A stretch of 64,000 nucleotides of DNA, from assembly GCF_022201045.2 (NCBI RefSeq), contig NC_068557.1:12088501-12152500 (forward strand), in the 5' to 3' direction. The notes beneath the pieces were generated by a model. The model made no database searches, was not told where the DNA came from, and saw only the letters and a list, made by a program, of their open reading frames with translations. Both the position numbers and the translations under genes were made by a program. This document shows, piece by piece, positions 49,521 through 61,068 of the stretch (position 1 is the first letter of the stretch; each line of letters starts with the position of its first letter). The stretch comes from Citrus sinensis. Lineage: Eukaryota; Streptophyta; Magnoliopsida; Sapindales; Rutaceae.

Positions 49521-52042
49521 ATGGATAATTTTGAACAAGTGGAGGAGGTTGATGAAGTTGGGGAATTGCAGGATTTACAGGGGGCTGATTTGGAAGAAAA
49601 CAATGAGGAATTGGTGGTGGAAAATGTTGTTGAGCCTACGGTTGGGATGTCTTTTGATAGTCCTGATGAAATGTTTGAATATTATAAAACTTATGGCCTA
49701 CAAGAGGGGTTTCCAGTGATGCGGAGATCTTGTAGAAAAGGGGATGATGAGAGTTTGAGATATGTGACGTTTACTTGTGGGAGAAACGGCAAGTCAAAAG
49801 CCAAAGCCACTAATGTTTTGCGGCTTCAACCAAACCAAAAGATTGGATGCAATGCTAAAATTGGAGGACGTTTGTATATTGTTAGTGGAAAATGGGTAAT
49901 TGGAAATTTGATCCTTGAACACAACCATGCCGTGAGTCCGAGCAAGATCGATGCATTCGTTCCATTAGTCATTTTGTTAAAAAGCAGCTTGAAATAAATG
50001 AAGAAGCTAGAATTAAAATGGCTCAAAGTTTTAAGTCGATTGTTGTCGAGGTTGGTGGCTTTGAAAATGTGTCATTTTTAGAAAGAGATGCTAGAAATCA
50101 TGTTGACAAGGTGAGGCGATTAAGACTCGGAGAAGGGGATGCTATTGCAATTCAGAGGTATTTTCAGAAAATGCAAACAGAAAATGATGGGTTTTACTTC
50201 AGTATTGACCTAGATGAGGAGGGTCGGTTAAAAAATGTATTTTGGGCAGATCCAAGGAGCAGGGCAGCCTATAAGGACTTTGGGGATGTTGTCACATTTG
50301 ATACCACATACCTAACAAACAAGTATGACATGCCATTTGCTCTTTTTGTAGGAGTTAATCATCATGGTCAATCAATTTTGTTAGGATGTGGGTTGATTTC
50401 GCATGAGGACACGGAAACATTTACGTAGTTATTTGACACATGGCTATCATGTATGTCTGGGTGTCCTCCCCTTGGAATCATTACAGATCAAGATAAAGCG
50501 ATGAAAAAGGCAATTCAGATTATTTTTCCAGACACTAGGCATCGATGGTGTTTGTGGCATATATTGAAAAAGGTGCCTGAGAAGTTGGGAAGGTATGCAG
50601 AATATCATGCCATTAAAGTTTCATTACTTTCTGTTGTTTATGACTTACATACTCCTGTTGAATTCGAGGAAGCTTGGCATGACATGTTAGTTAGATATGA
50701 TCTGAGAAATAATCAGTGGTTGAATGATTTGTATGAGGAAAGAAATCGTTGGGTTCCAGCATTCGTGAAAACTACTTTTTGGGCTGGAATGTCAACCACT
50801 CAGCGTAGTGAGAGTATGAATGCTTTCTTTGATGGGTATGTTAACTCGAAGACAACTTTGAAGCAATTTGTGGAGAAATATGAGAAAGCAATGGAAAGTA
50901 AAATTGAGAAAGAATGGCAAGCAGATGCACGAAGTTTTAGCCAACGGTTGCCATGTCGTACCAGTTTTGCCATGGAAAAGCAAGTTGAAGAAGTGTACAC
51001 TATTTCCAAGTTTCAGGATTTTCAGCAAGAGCTGGTGAATAAGATATATTGTGAGGTTTTCAGTTGTGGGAGATCAGAATATGAAGTTATTGAAAACGAT
51101 GAAAAGAGTAGAGAAAAGACTTTTAGAGTCATTTTTGAAAAAGATGAAGGTGAAATTCGTTGTGTGTGCTCAATGTTTGAATACAAGGGCATTCTTTGCA
51201 AACACGCTATCGCAGTGTTATCACGTAACCGTGTGCAATTACTGCCTGAAAAGTATATCCTACGAAGATGGAGGAAAGATGTGCGGAGGTTCTCTAGTAA
51301 AGTCAAAGTCATTATGATGCACGGAGTTCGAGCATTGAACATCAGCGATATAGAGAGGAGTGCACTGCTTTTTATGATGTTGCTGAGGTAGCTTCCAAAA
51401 ATGAAGAAAGTCATAAAAACATTATGGGTTGGATTGAGAAAGCTATGAAGGATGTTTCTCTAAATGTTCGATGTGACGACAACGATACAACCATTGATGG
51501 TGGATCCAGTAGTAACATACAAAATCCAGTGGTAAGTCGGCGTAAAGGTCGTCCACCTAGTCAAAGAAAGCAAAAGCAATTTAAGCGGCCAAAACAGAAA
51601 TCGAACATTTCGATAAACACAACTATAGAGGTAATTGTATATACTTTAGATTAATTTAATACTTTAATACATTCATTTTAAATTAATTTAATATATACTT
51701 TAAATGTGTGTTGACTGCACTCCTAGGACGCGGAGATACATGATTTATCTTCTCAGGTGGCCACTACAATCCCAACACAAGAGAGCAATATGGCTATGGT
51801 AATATTGTTTTATTTGCTATTTCCTTTCATTGTCATATGTTTGATAATTTGTGTTTAACTTTTTTTTTTTGGTACAACAACAACCACAACAAGCACCCCC
51901 ACAACATGCATTTTTCCCCCCGTACTATCAGTATTGGATGAATTACGGTCCAACTCATCATGTGCAATTGCAACATGCACCGCAACAAAATTTCGAGGAG
52001 GCCAATCAAGGTGAGTTTTCAACTTATGAACCAAGCATGTAA
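49521..52042 (+). pseudogene. FAR1/FHY3-type MULE transposase, inactivated
   Basis: Starting at ATG 49521, just after an intron-acceptor-like TTTGCAG, this encodes an acidic leader, a FAR1 DNA-binding domain (FDSPDEMFEYYKTYG through LEHNH), a MULE DDE catalytic core (VVTFDTTYLTNKYDMPFALF, then ITDQDKAM, then HRWCLWHIL) and a SWIM zinc finger (CVCSMFEYKGILCKHAIAVL). Three lesions are visible: a frameshift at about 49945-49950, a TAG stop at 50426-50428 where a Trp is usual, and a single-base frameshift near 51307. After the third lesion the frame resumes at about 51310 and runs to a GT at about 51631. A small exon at about 51727-51799 and a Gln-rich tail up to 52042 seem to follow, though the acceptor of the last exon is not clear. 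It sits inside the TIR-bounded element, so it is a transposon gene, not a domesticated FAR1 factor. Confidence 0.88.
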
Positions 52043-52132
52043 TCGAAGTTAGCTTATGCTTATATTTTATGTGTTATTCAACTAATGAACTAATGTAATT
52101 TGGTGTATGTGTATTTCGACATTTTTTAAATT

Positions 52133-52760
52133 ATGGAGTTCATAAGTCTATTTTCAAAATTCTAGAAATGGATTAATTTGGAAAATATTAGAATGATTTG
52201 GGCCATAGTATAATTTTAAGAATAATTTTTGGGGCCAAATTATAATTTCATAATACTATGAATTAATAAGTTTATTTTCAAAAGTTTAGAATTGGATTAA
52301 TTTCGAAAATATTAGAATGATTTGGGCCATAGTATAATTTTGAGAATAATTTTTGGGGCCAAATTATAATTTCATAATACTGTGAATTAATAAGTTTATT
52401 TTCAAAAGTTTAGAATTGGATTAATTTCGAAAATATTAGAATGATTTGGGCCATAGTATAATTTTGAGAATAATTTTTGGGGCCAAATTATAATTTTATA
52501 ATACTATGAATTAATAAGTTTATTTTCAAAAGTTTAGAATTGGATTAATTTCGAAAATATTAGAATGATTTGGGCCATAGTATAATTTTGAGAATAATTT
52601 TTGGGGCCAAATTATAATTTCATAATACTGTGAATTAATAAGTTTATTTTCAAAAGTTTAGAATTGAATTAATTTCGAAAATATTAGAATGATTTGGGCC
52701 ATAGTATAATTTTGAGAATAATTTTTGGGGCCAAATTATAATTTTATAATACTGTGAATT
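52133..52760. repeat. Five-unit 124-bp tandem repeat inside the MULE
   Basis: The word gatttgggccatagtataat starts at 52195, 52319, 52443, 52567 and 52691, an exact 124-base period. Units 2 to 5 are nearly identical; the first is more diverged. No spacers or coding frame. It lies between the 3' ends of the convergent transposase and GRF genes. Confidence 0.93.
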
Positions 52761-52847
52761 AAATCCAGAGAGTTAAACTACTCGGAAACTTATATTTAAC
52801 ATGAAAATGCTATTACATATGTCTACAAGTCTTTAACTTAAAACAAC

Positions 52848-53243
52848 TTAAAAATAATACTTTAAGAGAAAACATAATACAACAATCATCAGTATTTTAA
52901 TAAAATCATATCGTGGTGCCTCTCTCTTTCGAAGTTCGTCGTCCAATAATCGCCTCTGCACTTCACGTTCTCGCATATGCTCAAGTTCTTTATGCAATAA
53001 TTGAAATTTAACCGACAAACACTCGATCTCTAAGCCTAACTTCGTAATTTCATCCCCTAACAAGTCTATTTTCTCTTCGGTAGGTTTATGATCTTCTGCC
53101 CATTGAAAGTTCTTACATCCTCTACAAATCCAAAATTTTCGATTTGGATTTTTTGTTGTGCGTGACGTTAACAACTCCATATGATTACCGCATCTATTAC
53201 ACATTTGCAATGAGCTCCGATTCTCACTTAGCTCGGATGACAT
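52848..53243 (-). CDS. GRF-type zinc-finger protein with membrane tail, carried by the MULE
   Basis: This intact 131-aa ORF has a GRF zinc finger at residues about 14-50: CNRCG, then ELLTSRT, NPNRKFW and CRGCKNFQW. In GRF domains these Cys residues bind zinc and the domain is known to bind single-stranded nucleic acid. A charged, probably coiled-coil stretch follows (about 52-110), and the last ~17 residues are hydrophobic (ILMIVVLCFLL), a likely tail anchor. It reads toward the transposase from the right side of the element. Just upstream is a possible leader intron acceptor (TTTTTGGGCAG at about 53275). Its role in transposition is unknown; by position it is the counterpart of mudrB, but I see no resemblance to MURB. 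Confidence 0.8.
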   Translation of the reverse strand: MSSELSENRSSLQMCNRCGNHMELLTSRTTKNPNRKFWICRGCKNFQWAEDHKPTEEKIDLLGDEITKLGLEIECLSVKFQLLHKELEHMREREVQRRLLDDELRKREAPRYDFIKILMIVVLCFLLKYYF

Positions 53244-53399
53244 TGTTTGTGGTTAATAGTCCCTTGAGAATAAACTGCCCAAAAACGGAAACAATTACAG
53301 TTAATAATGCCAAAGAAATTACCCAAATCAAATTTTAATTGCAATTACAGTTAGTTAGACTTAAAAGAAAAGAAAACTGGAACATATGAACAGCATGAT

Positions 53400-53785
53400 T
53401 ACTGCCTGAACCACCCAGCAACATGCCAGAAAATACCACCCACAACCCAAGCCACATGCCAGTAGCTAATACCAAAATGCCAGAAACCCAGCAGCTAATC
53501 TCCAAACTAGAAGCAACATGCCAGAAAATACCACCCAGAACCCAAGCCACATGCCAGCAGCTAATACCAAAATGCCAAAAACAAACTAGCAGCAACATGC
53601 CAAAAAATACCACCAACAGCCCAAGCCACATGCCAGCAACTAATACCAAAATGCCAGAAACCCAACAACTAATATCCAAACTAGAAGCAACATGCCAGAA
53701 AATACCACCCAGCAACCACCCAGCAGCTATGAAAACTAGAAGCAACATGCCAGAAAGGCTATCAAAGAACCCAAGCCAAAATGCA
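53400..53785. repeat. Subterminal repeats, right side of the MULE
   Basis: The word acatgccagaaaataccacc (with variants) starts at about 53421, 53516, 53595, 53690 and 53745, interleaved with gccacatgccag and ctaataccaaaatgcc. The period alternates between about 95, 79 and 55 bases. The hydrophobic open frame on the minus strand here arises from the repeat and is not counted as a gene. Confidence 0.8.
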
Positions 53786-54389
53786 CACAATCTATACACA
53801 CACAACTGGAGATAAAATACAACCCTCCATCAATAATATTAATCCTCATCACTCGGTTACATTAATTTAAAAAATAACATAAAATACAGAAAGAGAACAG
53901 CTGCAATTGATTCAAATAAGGAATATCTGATTTGGATTTGCCCTACTTAATACTCTCTGTCATGGCTAAGTTTTGCTGTTTCGCTTTACAATTCCCGCTT
54001 CTATCGATTTGTTCCATCACAAACCCTTCTTGTGCTTAACAATTAACCACTGTAATTAGAAAAATTCCCACTAAGACCAACTTATTCCATTGAGTGTACA
54101 CTTTAGCAACAATAATAATTCAAAGAGATTAACTCATAGTTTTGTAATTGTTGTTACAAAAATTAAGTCAGTGGATAAAAAAATGCAAGAGTCATGAATC
54201 CTAGATCAGGGTCATGAAAATCAAATAAGAGACCCTGATGCCATGATTGTGGGTCGGATGCCTAACTAATTAGAACTCAACAAAGCTCCAAATGAGGAAG
54301 ATTCTAAAAGTGTGATCTTCAAAAATTAAATTAAATTAAAGAGGAGCAAAATTTAGCAAATAGAGCTTTCAAGTGGAACAAAATTCAAT

Positions 54390-54620
54390 AATTCAACAGG
54401 GCAATGAAATTAAATCAGAGAGGAACAAAATTTAGTACTTGCTGAGCAATGAAATTAAATTCAACAGGGCAGCCTAACCTAGATCAACCAAATCGTCCCC
54501 ATTTTGCCATAACCTAAAGAGGAAAAAACGAAGCATTACCAGGGCAGCCTAACCTAGATCAACCAAATCATCCTCATTTTGCCATAACCTAAAGAGGAAA
54601 AAACAAAGCATTACCTCGGG
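54390..54620. repeat. 76-bp tandem duplication in the MULE right arm
   Basis: The block from agggcagcctaacctagatc to gaagcattacc starts at 54465 and again at 54541, with few differences. It lies where the leader of the GRF gene could be. Confidence 0.75.
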
Positions 54621-55882
54621 CTGTGAACTTTGCTGCTTCATGAGTTCAATTTCACGAACAAGTTTCGACTACCAGCGTTACCAGCTGAACGATGATCGTG
54701 GCTGTGAGTCGGTCGTCGTGGATCCCGAATGCCTGGACCTCGGGATAGGAAGGAAAGTAAAGAAACGAAGAAATGAAGAAACAAAAAAATGAAAAAACGA
54801 AGAAATGAAGAGATTTACGGTCAAACAGAATAAGACCAAGTTGGGATCTCTGTTGCTCTGTTGCTCTCACAGGTGAAACGAAGAAACAAAAATGAAGAGG
54901 AAGATAGATTTTATTCTTCTCAAAATATCATCAGAAACGTCGTCGTTTTAGAGTTTTCTAAAAGAAAAAAATAATAATCAAAACGACGCCGTTTACATGA
55001 TTTGCGGGGTTTGACCGGGGCAAACATCATTTTCCTATCTTATATACGCGCAATGCCGCTGAGAATGAGAGTTGCTAAAATTTTTGAAGGGCCAATTATC
55101 TCCAATTTGTTATTCGTTCGTTGAAACTCTAAACCTGTGACTACGAGACTACGAGACTACGAGAGCCAAAATTAGGGTTTTCTTGGCTGTTTTTTGTTTT
55201 AGGGTTTCAGTGATCGAAAACGAAATTGGGGTTATCAGGAATAATTTTAAAAAGCCCGGCAAATTGCCGCTGCCCTTGTGTCGGCCAATTGCTAAAAAAT
55301 TTGGCCGTTGTAAAACTAGAACAAACTTTTTTGCTTTTAGATCAATGGTTGGAGTTTTTTTTTTTTTCTCCTTAACATTTTGTTTGATTTTACAAAAATA
55401 TAGTATCTTCGAAGTACGCCTCTTGATGTGAGATTGGCATCGGTGAGGAGTTTTTATTTGTTAATTTTGAATATTTGCTGGGTTAGTTCCTTTCAAATAA
55501 AAGAGACCATTGGTCCGATCATGAAACTGTTTTGGGATTTTTTGCTTACCGAAAAAAATTGGTACTTCATTTTAAAATTTTTTGTTTTTATTATTATTTT
55601 GATTCCATGATGTTGTTCCTCGGCTTGCTTCTTGAACATTGTATTTGACTAAATAAATGTTTGTTGTCACATAGAAAATGTTTTGAAATTGAAATTTTCG
55701 TTTCTTTAATTTTTTTTAATTGATTTATTTAAATTTGTTTGTGGAATACTTGAGAATTTTGGCAAAACAATTACTTTATTTTTTATTTTTGAATGCTTTC
55801 TTATTTTAATATTATTGCAGCTTCAGTTCACTATGTTGAGAATATGTTTTGCTTGCTGCCTTGATAATGACTTATTTTCTGC

Positions 55883-56605
55883 ATAGATGTTAGAACTGGG
55901 GAATAGTTTGCATGTTATTTAAGCTGCCTTGGGAATGCATGTCAAAAAATGTTGAAACTGAAAGTTCGAGTTTTTATTGGCCTTTCAAGGAAATTGCATA
56001 GATGTTAGAACTGGGGAATAGTTTGCATGTTATTTAAGCTGCCAAATGCATGTCAAAAAATGTTGAAACTGAAAGTTCGAGTTTTTATTGGCCTTTCAAA
56101 GAAATCTCCCCTGTTCTTAATGGGAAACTGGCAGCATGAGACTATCAGCTTACTTGTTGGCAACAATGGATTTTTTTGAATTTTTTGGGTTTCAAATCTA
56201 TTTGACTCTCTGAATTGTATTTCAACTTTGATTTGTCTTGCTGCAGAGATGTTGGAAATGCGGATTTTTTGAAATTCAAACATCCGAGGTTTTTTTCTCC
56301 CCTAATATTTTTGTTTGTAAGAAAACATTTGGTGCCTCTATTCATAATGGGAAACTGGCAAAGGTGAGGAGTTGTTACTTCCTTAATCATTAGAAATCTG
56401 TTTGATCAAGTTGGATCTATGGTCTATTACCTTGATAATTTTTTGCTTTAAGTTGCCACTTAGCATTTGTAGAAATCTTTTGTTGTTTGCTTTCACATCT
56501 AATGTTCAGAATGAGGAATAATTTACATACGTTTTCTGATTTCATGATTTCCCCTCAGGTTGCTTGTAATCTCCTCTATTCTTTATGGAAAACTGGCAAT
56601 GATGA
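55883..56605. repeat. Degenerate tandem repeats in the unknown unit
   Basis: A block from gatgttagaactggggaatag to the gcctttcaa region is present twice, at about 55886-55990 and 55999-56100, nearly identical. A later diverged copy occurs near 56498 (aatgttcagaatgaggaata). The word aatgggaaactggca recurs at about 56118, 56346 and, diverged, 56583. Confidence 0.65.
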
Positions 56606-59204
56606 GGAGCTTTTGTTTTGAATTTTTTTTATTAATTTAAAAATTGTTTTACTTTACTCGGAATCATTTTTAAACTCTGGTTGTTCATTGAATGTTAGAT
56701 TGGCCGCCTATAGATTTGTCTTGGATGAAGTCTTTCGATCTCAAAACAGTTACTGTTTATATTTATATGCATGGCTGGGAAAAAGACAATCTCCTACCCC
56801 CAAAATAATTCTCAATGTTCATCTTGTTGTTGGTTTACAGTAAATTTGCTTATCAGCTCATTGGATTCTGACTATGTTCTCTTATTGTGTTATGCTTGTA
56901 CTTGTGTTTCTCTGCTTGTTTAATTGAGAATTCCGTTTGTGACATAGTGTTTGAAGAATTCTGTTCGGTTTTGACTATTTAATTTTCACCCTTTGGTTTC
57001 AGTGATAGCTCTCTTTGTGGCATAGTTTTTGGGAAGTTTCTATTTTTCACTTGTGTTTTCAATTGTCTTGTAGAACTCTTACAGTAGCATGTCAAAAGTA
57101 CTGAAAGGAATGATACTAGGGGCCAACCAAAAAAAAAAAAAAGGGAAAAGTCATTTCCCTTTTCGGTCTTTTTGTTGCCTTGTCCCTGTTTTGAATTGTT
57201 TCTGCTGTGGTGTTCATCTTCAGTATTTGGTCTATGCTTCTGGATAGTAGAGGGACTATGGCCTCTCCTTGATGTAGATATATATAACCACCAGGCACGG
57301 AAGTGCTTTTGTTTTATACATTTTCTGCAAGTAGTTAATTGTTCTGGAAATCTGATACTTCTAATTTGATTTGGTGTTTTTGGAATTGTGTAATTCTGGT
57401 TGCTTCTTTCATTTTTGTTCATTGCTTAATATTCACTCAACTGGGTTTCTGTTAGTTACAGTCCTTATGTGCATGTAAATTTTGTTACATGTAGAAGTGT
57501 CCTCGCAAGTTCTTTTGCTTTAACTTCCTCAAACATGTTCATTGTAACTAGGGAAGAGTGATAATATGATATTGCTGCTGTTGTTTCAGGAATTTTGTTT
57601 ATCGTTACTCTTTATACCTTATGACTTCCATGGCTTATCAACTTAAAGTAGTGAAAGCTTTTGACTGGAGTTAGATGATCCAAGTCCCTAAGAATTGCAA
57701 ATCCGTTTTGTTATCTGTGACATTTTAGTATCATTGTGTCTTATTTTGGAATTGACAAATGTTTGGTGAAATGCCTTGAAGATATCATAACTAGAGCGGT
57801 TTTGGCGTGAGCCAGGGCAGGGTTGGGATCTTCTTTCTTAGATGTTCTTTCGCAGATGCCAATTTTAGTGCAAGGAATACCCTGATTGGCGGGGAGATTG
57901 TGGTAATTGTGAGGCTTGCTTTTTGAAAGCATAAAGGCATCTGCAATTCTCCAGGCAAAACATCCACGGACCTTCTACCTCCATCTTAAGTTGATTTGAT
58001 GCTTGCAAAAGAAGTAAGGTAAGCATGCATGAGTTGAGTTCAAACTAGAAATTCACCCATAAAGCATCAGAACCTAATTAACTGCAGAAATTATTTTCAG
58101 ATTGCAATGGCTTGAGTCTTAGATGAGGCCAGGGTTGGCATTTCTTTACTGTAGGAGATTTGAGGACTTGGGATGCCTGACAGTAACGCTGACAGGAAGA
58201 ATATTTGTTGCAATAATAGTTTAGATTCTTTTTCTCTTTTTTTTTTGGGTAATTGTAATTGTGGCATTTGAAAATGCCTTAAATTTTTGTTTCTTATTTT
58301 ATGGAGGTTATTGTAAAGCCTGGTGGAACCAGAGAGTGGTATATGTTGGTATGTACCATTCTAGATTAGTGTTTGTTATATAGAAAGAGAATCTTGCTTT
58401 TATGAGGTTTAACCCTTCTATTCTATCTAAGGATAGTTTTAGAATATCAAATAAATGGGTGTCGATAGAGGTAGAATGATTTTCAAATATTTTTTAATGG
58501 GGTGCCTTTAGAAATAGTCCCAGTCTTGTCTTACTTTTTCAATTCCAAGGCTCAGGCAAGGCCGGCGTCAAATCGGCTCATGGGCATTGTAGTTTGAACA
58601 ACACATGATTCAATATTGGTTACAATTATCCATCTCTTTAAAACAAAAATTATATCGTATATCAAGATTTAAAGATAATAAATTGATGATTTATGAAGAC
58701 ATTTTATTATTGCAAACGAGTGGTTGGTACTGGGGTTTTATATGTTATCTTGGTTAATATTTTTTTAGGTCATTGGAAACAAATGGGACGCGTATCTTGA
58801 CATTGTCTTGATGAATGGTAGGTTTGCATTTACTTTCAACAAATCTATGTTTCTTTATTATTTATTTTACCATTATTTTTTATGTATTTCTTTTTTTTTT
58901 TTTCAAATAAAAACTCTTTATGGTGTGATACATTGTGACTGTGACATAATGAACAAATAATTCAATCTATATTCGAAGCTTGGTTAAGAAATTTTGTGTA
59001 CAAGTACAGCCAAGTTTTTATGTCTCTTGCAATCTTGCCCTTTTCTTGTTTTGGGTGGTTTCAAAAATTTTATGGGTCTTTTTAGCAGTATACATACTCT
59101 GCTATTTTTGTTTCTTTTATTAGTATATTTGGTATGTGCACTGTAAGTCACATATGATCTCATAAGCAATTATGTATTTGACTTGAATGACCAGCATTTG
59201 ATTA

Positions 59205-59395
59205 TGAATGATGTTCACATTCAAAAATTATACAGATGGTACACACCTTAATTTGATTAGACGTGTAAGATTAGTTTCACATATTTAAGCATGACTTGAA
59301 AATTGAATATGAATGATGTTCATGTTGGAACTTTACACTGATGGCACACAACTTCGATGGGATAGGTATGTAAGATTAGTTTTACATAAAAGCAG
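59205..59395. repeat. Two ~115-bp diverged tandem repeats
   Basis: The units begin gaatgatgttca and end gtaagattagtttcacat (first, about 59206-59280) and gtaagattagttttacat (second, about 59321-59387). They lie in an apparent intron of the unknown unit. Confidence 0.65.
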
Positions 59396-59996
59396 ATTTT
59401 GTTAAGAATATTGACTGGTGAATTGTTCAGTATTCAGAGATGCACTTGATGCCCTGGGATTAATGTGCTATTGTTGTAGGTGAATGCTTATGACTCACGT
59501 TGATCTCATTGCAAAGCTTCTTAACTACATCAGTAATCTTCCTCCCTCCTTAACTACAACAGTAATCTTCTCCCTTTTACCTTGCGTGTTTGTCTGTTAG
59601 TTCTGGTGGATTCCTCTTATGTTTCTTCGATTGATTCTGGACTTATTTTGCAGCTTTGGATAAGTCTGATACCAGCTAGTAAAGCCCGAAGGTTTCCTTG
59701 AAATTTGATTTACTGTATTCCTCCTATTCTCATTTTGCAGTTGCTTCTGTGTTGTAATGTATGTGAGCACTTCTCTGTGTTTACCTAGTTATGTTCAGTA
59801 TGGAGCAATATTAGAAATCAAATACATTTTTAGAGACTTTCCTGGTGCGCGCGAGCACGCACAAACTTGATGATGTCTGCAATGCAAGTGATATATGGGA
59901 TGATCTTGAAGAATTTGTTCTAGATAACCAGAATGGAAGCACGAGTACTGATAACGGTTACTGATTCTTGACTCTTTACATCGTTCGAATTGCAAA

Positions 59997-61068
59997 ATGT
60001 GAGAAAAGATTCGGCGTATTTGTAATTTTAGCTTAATTAAGGTTTTAGATAATTTCTCTTATTTGAGAACGATTATGAATAAATTAGCTACTGGTATAAA
60101 TAGGGTTGTTATATTAATTTATTGTAATACTTGTAACCTTTTCATTAATAATATTTCAGATAATCGGGTATAATTTTGTTGTTAATTCGATGTTTTCCCT
60201 ATTTGAGAGTTATTTTTTCTTGAATTCTAAGAATGCATGCTAAAACGATATCGAATATTACTTCCACACTACGTCAATATGTATTATATTTAGGGAGGAA
60301 CATACTATTATCATCAATGACTAGTTTGATCATGTTAGTAGAGGAGAGTGGGCTTGTGCATGCAATGCATTAGCTACATCTTTGCAAGTAAGCTCCATTG
60401 AGATGGAGGCAGGACTCTGCATATTTTAACATTGAAACCTGTAATGTTGTAATGCCCAGATAGTAGCAAATTGCTTTGGACTTTTATTTGTCTTCTCCGC
60501 CTTAAATGACGGAATGATAGTTTGGAGGATTGAGCTCAATCCCTAATTTTTAAGAGAAAATTCATGAGGTGGTTTTGACCGAGTCTCCTTCGGGTTGGCT
60601 CAGTTTAACTGACTCTTTGTAAAAGTCCTGCTCATTAATTACTTTTTTATTGAGCTGATGTATTTAAGGTCACTGCATATGAGATGAGCATAGTAAAATT
60701 TTGAGAAAAATCTACTTGTGATCGGCGTATTTTATCACCTAAATATAATTCATTGAACCTGCAGCAAATTGCCTTGTCTTTAGCTGCCTTTAGAAAAAAT
60801 ATACTCTTTAGCTGCCTTTAGAAAAAATATACAAGTTAAATGTACGAGGTATCTTGTCATCTTAGTTCATTAACCCAACGTGATGAACTGATAATCAAAG
60901 TCAAGGGGTCAATTAGAAATTAGAAGATTCGGATGCCTGTTTTTGAAATTTTCATCATTATGCGTGAAAATTATATTGACCCACAACAGCAATGTGCGCA
61001 AGCAAATAACAACCGTGAGAGGGTCAAATACGTCATTTGAAAACAAAACAACCTTAAAACTAGTCACT
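59997..61068. other. Intergenic stretch
   Basis: No gene is recognised. A short direct repeat, tagctgcctttagaaaaaata, occurs twice near 60781 and 60808. Confidence 0.5.

Larger units (their letters stand above)
48254..55036. mobile_element. Mutator-like element (MULE), FAR1 type, about 6.8 kb
   Basis: The left end carries GATGTTTGCCCCGGGTCAAA and the right end reversed carries GATGTTTGCCCCGGTCAAAC, and similarity goes on through CCCCG and (C)GTCGTCGTTTTG for about 55 bases. Flanking 9-mers are ATCTTATAG (48245-48253) and ATCTTATAT (55037-55045), eight of nine matching, the target-site length of Mutator elements. Inside are subterminal repeats, a FAR1-type transposase pseudogene (plus), a five-unit 124-bp array, a GRF zinc-finger ORF (minus) and more subterminal repeats. 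The gene order, two genes reading inward from the two ends, resembles MuDR. Confidence 0.88.
55046..59996 (+). other. Possible transcription unit of unknown function
   Basis: The start has gene-leader features: two TTAGGGTTT telo-box-like words at about 55164 and 55200 and a tandem ctacgaga run at about 55140. No long ORF is present. Three short stretches near the far end join across canonical splice sites and keep one frame: 58301-58348 (coding EVIVKPGGTREWYML), 58769-58817 (VIGNKWDAYLDIVLMN) and 59654-59679 (LDKSDTS then stop). Another open stretch, about 59868-59961, reads DVCNASDIWDDLEEFV. I do not recognise the family, and earlier exons were not found. It may be a gene with very small exons, a pseudogene or a noncoding transcript. 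The MULE now separates it from a TATA-like box at 48221. Confidence 0.3.

Noticed and set aside
49521-52042. Host FAR1-related sequence (FRS) transcription factor gene
   Set aside because: It has three disabling changes and sits inside an element with paired ends and a 9-bp target duplication, so it is a transposon gene.
52133-52760. CRISPR-like array
   Set aside because: Units are contiguous 124-mers without spacers, in plant nuclear DNA.
53335-53805. Long hydrophobic open frame (156 aa) on the minus strand, and its plus-strand mirror
   Set aside because: Both are translations of the acatgccag-type repeat array inside the MULE; the peptide repeats follow the DNA repeat and no family is matched.
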